This document shows positions 18,301 to 27,300 of a stretch of DNA of 64,000 nt, in pieces. The notes beneath the pieces were generated by a model. It was given only the letters and a program-made list of their open reading frames with translations, had not been told where the DNA came from and searched no databases. How positions within the stretch are numbered: the first letter of the stretch is position 1; each line of letters begins with the position of its first letter. The DNA is from Caulobacter rhizosphaerae (GTDB taxonomy: Bacteria; Pseudomonadota; Alphaproteobacteria; Caulobacterales; Caulobacteraceae): the NCBI RefSeq assembly GCF_010977555.1, contig NZ_CP048815.1, positions 2,038,501 through 2,102,500 on the forward strand, read 5' to 3'. Made by a program: the position numbers and the translations under genes.

Positions 18301-21300
18301 CGGCCACTCGCTGCTGGCCACCCAGGTGGTCTCGCGGGTGCGCGAGGCCCTGCAGGTGGAGCTGCCGGTGCGCGCCTTCTTCGAGGCCCCCACCGTGCGC
18401 CAGCTGGCCCAGAGGGTGGAGGTCGCCCAGAAGGAGCAGGAGGGCCTGAGCCGTCCGCCGCTGACGCGCCAGGCGCGTCCGGAGCGTCTGCCGCTGTCGT
18501 TCGCCCAGGAGCGACTTTGGTTCCTCGAGCAGCTTGGGGTGGGCACGTCCTACACCATGCCCAACTTCCTGCGGCTGGAAGGCCCGCTGGACGTGGGGGC
18601 GCTGGAGGCCAGCCTTGGGGCGCTGGTGGCGCGCCACGAGCCGTTGCGCACGCGCTTTGCGGTGCGGGACGGCGAGCCGGTGCAGGTGATCGACCCGCCT
18701 GGGCCGTTCGAGCTGACGGTCAGGGACCTTGGCGGGCTGGAGGCGGACGCGCGCGAGGCCAAGGCCCAGGCGCTGCAGCAGGCCGAGATCGAGCGGCCGT
18801 TCGACCTGGAGCGGGGACCGCTGTTCCGGGCCGAGCTGCTGCGGCTTGGTCCGCAGGACCACGTGCTGCTGATGAGCATGCACCACATCCTGTCGGACGG
18901 CTGGTCGCTGCTGGGGATCATCCCGCGCGAGCTTGGGGCGCTGTACGAGGCGTTCCTGGAGGGTCGGCCCTCGCCGCTGGCGCCGCTGGAGGTGCAGTAC
19001 GCCGACTATGCGCTGTGGCAGCGTCAGTGGCTGCGCGACGAGGCGCTGGAGCGTCAGCTGGCCTATTGGCGCGAGCGCCTGGCGGGGGCTCCGCCGGTGC
19101 TGGAGCTGCCCACCGACCGGCCGCGGCCGCCGGTGGAGAGCTTCCGGGGGGCGGCCTTGCCGTTCACCCTGCCCGGGACGCTGTCGGAGGGGGTGCGGGA
19201 GCTGGCGCGGCGTGAGGGGGTGACCCCGTTCATGGTGTTCCTGGCCGCCTTCCAGGTGCTGGTCAGCCGCTGGAGCGGCCAGACGGACGTGGTGGTGGGC
19301 TCGGCGATCGCCGGTCGCGACCGGCGCGAGCTGGAGCCGCTGGTGGGGTTCTTCGTCAACACCCTGGCCCTGCGCACGGACCTGTCGGGCGATCCCAGCT
19401 TCCGCACGCTGCTGGGCCGGGTCAAGGAGACCACCCTGGGGGCCTACGCCCACCAGGACCTGCCGTTCGAGAAGCTGGTGGCCGAGCTGGCCCCCGAGCG
19501 GGATCTGGGACGTCATCCCCTGGTCCAGGTGGTCGTAGCCCTGCACAATGTCCCCCACGCGCCCTTATCCTTGCCCAATCTCCAATTGAGGCAGTGCGGC
19601 GGTGAGCACGACACCGCCAAGTTCGATCTGGAGCTGCACCTGTTCGAGGGGCTGGGGATCGACGGCTTCTTCGAGTACGCCACCGACCTCTACGAGGCCT
19701 CGACGATCGAGCGGCTGCTGGAGGGGCTGACCTGCCTGCTGGAGGGGGCGCTGGGCGATCCGGACCAGGCGCTGTCGGCCCTGCCGGTGCTGGGGGGCGA
19801 GCAGGCCCGGCGCCTGGCGGTGGAGTGGAACGCCACGGCGTCGGACTATCCGCGCGATCGGCCCGTCCATGCGCTGTTCTCCGAGCAGGCGGGGCGCGCG
19901 CCCCAGGCCACGGCCCTGGCGCTGGGCGAGGCGACGATGAGCTACGGGGAGCTGGAGGCGCGGTCCAACCAGCTGGCCTGGCACCTGAAGGCCCGGGGCG
20001 TGGGTCCCGAGGTGGTGGTGGGGCTGTGCCTGGAGCGCTCGTTCGAGATGGTGGTGGGGCTGCTGGCCATCCTCAAGGCCGGCGGGGCCTACCTGCCGCT
20101 GGATCCCGACTATCCGGCCGAGCGGCTGGCGTTCATGCTGGCGGACGCCGGGGCGGCCCTGACCCTGAGCGCGGGCCCGCTATGGTCGGGGCTGGGGCTG
20201 GAAGGCCCGGCGGTGCTGCTGGACGAGGAGGCCCAGGCGATCGCGGGGCGGCCCGACCAGGCCCCGCCGCCGGCCGCGGGCCCGCTCAACCTGGCCTATG
20301 TGATCTACACCTCCGGCTCGACCGGATCGCCCAAGGGCGTGGGGACCGTCCACCGCAACATCGCCCGGCTGGTGCGGTCGGTGGAGTATGCGCGCTTCGA
20401 CGCCGACACGGTGATGCTCCTTATGGCGCCGCTGACCTTCGATGCGGCCACCTTCGAGCTGTGGGGCGCGTTGGCCAATGGCGGGCGCCTGGTGCTCTAT
20501 CCCGACAAGGTGATCGACATCGCCCGGATCGGCCAGACGATCGACCAGGGCGGCGTCAACAGCGCTTGGCTGACGGCGGGGCTGTTCCAGCAGGTCGCCG
20601 ACGAAGGGATCGAGCATCTGTCGGGGCTGCGCCAGTTGGTGGCGGGTGGGGACGTGTTGTCCCCGGTCCATGTGCGCAGGCTGCGGGAACTGGCGCCGGG
20701 CTGCGCCCTGATCAACGGCTATGGCCCCACCGAAGGCACCACCTTCACCACGACTCATGCGGTGGCCTCCGTGACCACGGCGACGGTTCCGATCGGTCGT
20801 CCGATCGCCAACACGCAGGTTTACGTGCTGGACGGGGAGCTTGGCCTGGCGCCGATTGGGGTTGCGGGCGAGCTCTACATCGCCGGCGATGGGCTGGCGC
20901 GGGGTTATCTGGGGCGGCCTGGCCTGACGGCCGAGCGGTTCGTGGCCAACCCGTATGGCCCGGCCGGCTCGCGGCTCTACCGGACCGGCGACCTGGTGCG
21001 CTGGCGCCAGGGCGGTGAGCTGGAGTTCCTGGGGCGGCTGGACCACCAGGTCAAGGTGCGGGGCCACCGCATCGAGCTTGGCGAGGTGGAGGCGGTGCTG
21101 CTGGAGCAGCCCGGGGTGGCCCAGGCCGTGGCCGTGGTGCGCGAGGACGCGCCGGGGGACAAGCGGCTGGTGGCCTATGTGGTGGCCGAGGCCCAGGGGC
21201 TGAAGGCGGCCCACGCCCAGGCCTACGAGGAGGCGCGCGAGGAGAACGTCGAGCAGTGGGAGACGCTGTTCGACGACGCCTACGGGGCCAGCGAGACGGC

Positions 21301-24300
21301 GGCCGCGCCCAGCTTCCGGGGCTGGAACAGCAGCTATACCGGGGCGGCGATCCCGTTGGAGCAGATGCGCGAGTGGCGCGACCAGACCCTGGAGCGGATC
21401 CAGGACCTGGAGCCTGGGGCGATCCTGGAGATCGGCTGCGGGGTGGGGCTTTTGCTGGAGCACCTGGCGGCGGGCCGGGACTATACGGGCACGGACATCT
21501 CGGCCGCGGCCCTGGGCGGGCTGCAGCGGTGGCTGGACGAGCAGCCGGCGCTGTCGCACGTGCGGCTGCTGCGGCGCGAGGCCACCCAGTTCGAGGGCTG
21601 GGAGGCGGGGGCGTTCGACACGGTCGTGCTCAACTCGATCATCCAGTACTTCCCTGACGGGGAGTACCTGCTGTCGGTGCTGTCCCAGGCGCTGGATCTG
21701 GTGGGGCCGCAAGGCCAGGTGTTCGTGGGCGACGTTCGCCAGCTGGACCTGATCAAGGCGTTCCACGCCTCGGTGCAGCTGGACAAGGCCCCGGCGGGGC
21801 TGAGCGTTGGGCGGCTCAAGGCGCGGGTGGCGCGGGCCATGGCCCAGGACAAGGAGCTGCTGGTGGCTCCGGGCTTCTTCGAGGCCGCGCGCGAGCAGCT
21901 GGGGGTGGGCCAGGTGCGGGCCCTGCTCAAGCGGGGGCGGTACGTCAACGAGCTGACGGGCTATCGCTACGACGTGATCCTCAGCCGCCAGGAGCAGGCG
22001 CGCTACGCGGCCGTGGAGCTGGAAGGCGACGATCAGGCGCTGGAGCGGCTGGACGAGCAGCTGGCGCAGCATCGTCCGGCGCGGGTGCGGGTGCGCGGGG
22101 TGGCCAACCATCGCCTGGCCCAGGACGCGGCGGCCGCGCGGCTGATGGAGACGATGGAGGAGAACGCCAGCGTGGCGCAGCTGCGCGAGGCGCTCAAGGC
22201 CCATCCGGCCCGAGGCCAGGACCCCGAGGCGTTCTGGGCGCTGGCCCAGGCGCGCGGTTACCAGGCGCAGATCAGCTGGAGCGGCGGCGGGGAGGGGCGG
22301 TTCGACGTGGAGCTGGTCGACCCGGGCCAGGTCCAGACGCCGCTGGACCTTCCGGCCGAGCCGGCCGGGGCGTGGAGCGAGCATGTCAACGACCCGCTGC
22401 TGGGCCAGCTGACCCAGCAGCTGGGGGCGCGGCTGCGCGAGGCGCTCAAGGCCAAGGTCCCCGACTACATGACCCCCTCGGCGATCCTGGCCCTGGACCA
22501 GCTGCCGCTGACGGCCAACGGCAAGGTCGACCGCCAGGCGCTGCCCGCGCCCGAGGAGCGGCCCGAGCTGATCGGCGACTATGTCGTTCCCAGCACGCCC
22601 CTGGAGGAGGCGCTGGCGGCGATCTGGGCCGAGACCCTTCGGCTGGACCGGGTGGGGGCGCAGGACAACTTCTTCGACCTGGGCGGCCACTCGCTGCTGG
22701 CCACCCAGGTGGTCTCGCGGGTGCGCGAGGCCCTGCAGGTGGAGCTGCCGGTGCGCGCCTTCTTCGAGGCCCCCACCGTGCGCCAGCTGGCCCAGAGGGT
22801 GGAGGTCGCCCAGAAGGAGCAGGAGGGCCTGAGCCGTCCGCCGCTGACGCGCCAGGCGCGTCCGGAGCGTCTGCCGCTGTCGTTCGCCCAGGAGCGACTT
22901 TGGTTCCTCGAGCAGCTTGGGGTGGGCACGTCCTACACCATGCCCAACTTCCTGCGGCTGGAAGGCCCGCTGGACGTGGGGGCGCTGGAGGCCAGCCTTG
23001 GGGCGCTGGTGGCGCGCCACGAGCCGTTGCGCACGCGCTTTGCGGTGCGGGACGGCGAGCCGGTGCAGGTGATCGACCCGCCTGGGCCGTTCGAGCTGAC
23101 GGTCAGGGACCTTGGCGGGCTGGAGGCGGACGCGCGCGAGGCCAAGGCCCAGGCGCTGCAGCAGGCCGAGATCGAGCGGCCGTTCGACCTGGAGCGGGGA
23201 CCGCTGTTCCGGGCCGAGCTGCTGCGGCTTGGTCCGCAGGACCACGTGCTGCTGATGAGCATGCACCACATCCTGTCGGACGGCTGGTCGCTGCTGGGGA
23301 TCATCCCGCGCGAGCTTGGGGCGCTGTACGAGGCGTTCCTGGAGGGTCGGCCCTCGCCGCTGGCGCCGCTGGAGGTGCAGTACGCCGACTATGCGCTGTG
23401 GCAGCGTCAGTGGCTGCGCGACGAGGCGCTGGAGCGTCAGCTGGCCTATTGGCGCGAGCGCCTGGCGGGGGCTCCGCCGGTGCTGGAGCTGCCCACCGAC
23501 CGGCCGCGGCCGCCGGTGGAGAGCTTCCGGGGGGCGGCCTTGCCGTTCACCCTGCCCGGGACGCTGTCGGAGGGGGTGCGGGAGCTGGCGCGGCGTGAGG
23601 GGGTGACCCCGTTCATGGTGTTCCTGGCCGCCTTCCAGGTGCTGGTCAGCCGCTGGAGCGGCCAGACGGACGTGGTGGTGGGCTCGGCGATCGCCGGTCG
23701 CGACCGGCGCGAGCTGGAGCCGCTGGTGGGGTTCTTCGTCAACACCCTGGCCCTGCGCACGGACCTGTCGGGCGATCCCAGCTTCCGCACGCTGCTGGGC
23801 CGGGTCAAGGAGACCACCCTGGGGGCCTACGCCCACCAGGACCTGCCGTTCGAGAAGCTGGTGGCCGAGCTGGCCCCCGAACGGGATCTGGGACGTCATC
23901 CGATCTTCCAGACGATGGTGACGTTCAACAACGTCCCGCACGAGGATCTGGAGCTTCGCGATCTCAGCTGGAACCAGGTGGGCGGGCGGATCACGACGGC
24001 CAAGTTCGATCTGGAGCTGCACCTGTTCGAGGGGCTGGGGATCGACGGCTTCTTCGAGTACGCCACCGACCTCTACGAGGCCTCGACGATCGAGCGGCTG
24101 CTGGAGGGGCTGACCTGCCTGCTGGAGGGGGCGCTGGGCGATCCGGACCAGGCGCTGTCGGCCCTGCCGGTGCTGGGGAGCGAGCAGGCCCGGCGCCTGG
24201 CGGTGGAGTGGAACGCCACGGCGTCGGACTATCCGCGCGATCGGCCCGTCCATGCGCTGTTCTCCGAGCAGGCGGGGCGCGCGCCCCAGGCCACGGCCCT

Positions 24301-27300
24301 GGCGCTGGGCGAGGCGACGATGAGCTACGGGGAGCTGGAGGCGCGGTCCAACCAGCTGGCCTGGCACCTGAAGGCCCGGGGCGTGGGTCCCGAGGTGGTG
24401 GTGGGGCTGTGCCTGGAGCGCTCGTTCGAGATGGTGGTGGGGCTGCTGGCCATCCTCAAGGCCGGCGGGGCCTACCTGCCGCTGGATCCCGACTATCCGG
24501 CCGAGCGGCTGGCGTTCATGCTGGCGGACGCCGGGGCGGCCCTGACCCTGAGCGCGGGCCCGCTATGGTCGGGGCTGGGGCTGGAAGGCCCGGCGGTGCT
24601 GCTGGACGAGGAGGCCCAGGCGATCGCGGCGCGGCCCGACCAGGCCCCGCCGCCGGCCGCGGGTCCGCTCAACCTGGCCTATGTGATCTACACCTCCGGC
24701 TCGACCGGATCGCCCAAGGGCGTGGGGATGACCCACGGGGCGATCGTCAACCTGCTCACCGCCCCGGCCATGGCCTATCCCGCCTCGGTGGGGCCGGTTC
24801 TGCAACTGACCCCGCTGCACTTCGACGTCTCGGTGCAGGAGATCTTCCTGGCCCTGACCCGCGGGGCGCGCCTGGTGCTGGTCGACGCGGCCATCCGCCA
24901 GGATCCCGAACGGCTGGTGGAGTGCCTGGACCGCTGGGGGGTGCGTCACCTGTTCTGCCCGCAGGTCCTGCTTGAGCAACTGGCCCTGGCCTGGCGGCGC
25001 TCGCGTCCCGACCTGGCGCTGAGCGAGGTCTACCAGGCCGGCGAGGCGCTGGTGGCCAACGCCGCCATCCTGGAGATGATCGCCGCCAGCCAGGCGCGGC
25101 TGATCAACCATTATGGACCCGCCGAAAGCCACGTGGTGTCGGCCTTCGTGCTGCCGTCGGACGGGGTCGAGCGCCATGCGCCGATCGGCCGTCCGATCGC
25201 CAACGTCCAGCTCTATGTGCTGGACGGGGAGCTTGGCCTGGCGCCGATTGGGGTTGCGGGCGAGCTCTACATCGCCGGCGATGGGCTGGCGCGGGGTTAT
25301 CTGGGGCGGCCTGGCCTGACGGCCGAGCGGTTCGTGGCCAACCCGTACGGCCCGGCCGGCTCGCGGCTCTACCGGACCGGCGACCTGGTGCGCTGGCGCC
25401 AGGGCGGTGAGCTGGAGTTCCTGGGGCGGCTGGACCACCAGGTCAAGGTGCGGGGCCACCGCATCGAGCTTGGCGAGGTGGAGGCGGTGCTGCTGGAGCA
25501 GCCCGGGGTGGCCCAGGCCGTGGCCGTGGTGCGCGAGGACGCGCCGGGGGACAGGCGGCTGACAGCCTATGTGGTGGGCCGCGACCTGGACGCGGGCGAC
25601 CTGCGCGCCCGGGTCCGGGCCCGCAGTCCCGGCTACATGGTGCCCTCGGCGATCGTGGTGCTGGACCAGCTGCCGCTGACGGCCAGCGGCAAGGTCGACC
25701 GCCAGGCGCTGCCCGCGCCCGAGGAGCGGCCCGAGCTGATCGGCGACTATGTCGTTCCCAGCACGCCCCTGGAGGAGGCGCTGGCGGCGATCTGGGCCGA
25801 GACCCTTCGGCTGGACCGGGTGGGGGCGCAGGACAACTTCTTCGACCTGGGCGGCCACTCGCTGCTGGCCACCCAGGTGGTCTCGCGGGTGCGCGAGGCC
25901 CTGCAGGTGGAGCTGCCGGTGCGCGCCTTCTTCGAGGCCCCCACCGTGCGCCAGCTGGCCCAGAGGGTGGAGGTCGCCCAGAAGGAGCAGGAGGGCCTGA
26001 GCCGTCCGCCGCTGACGCGCCAGGCGCGTCCGGAGCGTCTGCCGCTGTCGTTCGCCCAGGAGCGACTTTGGTTCCTCGAGCAGCTTGGGGTGGGCACGTC
26101 CTACACCATGCCCAACTTCCTGCGGCTGGAAGGCCCGCTGGACGTGGGGGCGCTGGAGGCCAGCCTTGGGGCGCTGGTGGCGCGCCACGAGCCGTTGCGC
26201 ACGCGCTTTGCGGTGCGGGACGGCGAGCCGGTGCAGGTGATCGACCCGCCTGGGCCGTTCGAGCTGACGGTCAGGGACCTTGGCGGGCTGGAGGCGGACG
26301 CGCGCGAGGCCAAGGCCCAGGCGCTGCAGCAGGCCGAGATCGAGCGGCCGTTCGACCTGGAGCGGGGACCGCTGTTCCGGGCCGAGCTGCTGCGGCTTGG
26401 TCCGCAGGACCACGTGCTGCTGATGAGCATGCACCACATCCTGTCGGACGGCTGGTCGCTGCTGGGGATCATCCCGCGCGAGCTTGGGGCGCTGTACGAG
26501 GCGTTCCTGGAGGGTCGGCCCTCGCCGCTGGCGCCGCTGGAGGTGCAGTACGCCGACTATGCGCTGTGGCAGCGTCAGTGGCTGCGCGACGAGGCGCTGG
26601 AGCGTCAGCTGGCCTATTGGCGCGAGCGCCTGGCGGGGGCTCCGCCGGTGCTGGAGCTGCCCACCGACCGGCCGCGGCCGCCGGTGGAGAGCTTCCGGGG
26701 GGCGGCCTTGCCGTTCACCCTGCCCGGGACGCTGTCGGAAGGGGTGCGGGAGCTGGCGCGGCGTGAGGGGGTGACCCCGTTCATGGTGTTCCTGGCCGCC
26801 TTCCAGGTGCTGGTCAGCCGCTGGAGCGGCCAGACGGACGTGGTGGTGGGCGCTCAAAGCGCCGGTCGCGACGGGCGCGAGTTGGAGCCGCTGGTGGGGT
26901 TCTTCGTCAACACCCTGGCCCTGCGCACGGACCTGTCGGGCGATCCCAGCTTCCGCACGCTGCTGGGCCGGGTCAAGGAGACCACCCTGGGGGCCTACGC
27001 CCACCAGGACCTGCCGTTCGAGAAGCTGGTGGCCGAGCTGGCTCCCGAACGGGATCTGAGCCGCCATCCGATCTTCCAGGCGATGGTGACCCTGCACAAT
27101 GTCCGTGAAGAGACCCTAGTCCTGAAGGGACTGGCGTGGCGGCGCACCGGTGGGGAGATTCTCACCGCCCGGTTCGATCTCAACCTCAACATCTTCGAGG
27201 GCGAGGGCTTTGCAGGCATCCTGCAGTACGCCACCGACCTCTACGAGTCCTCGACGATCGAGCGGCTGCTGGAGGGGCTGACCTGCCTGCTGGAGGGGGC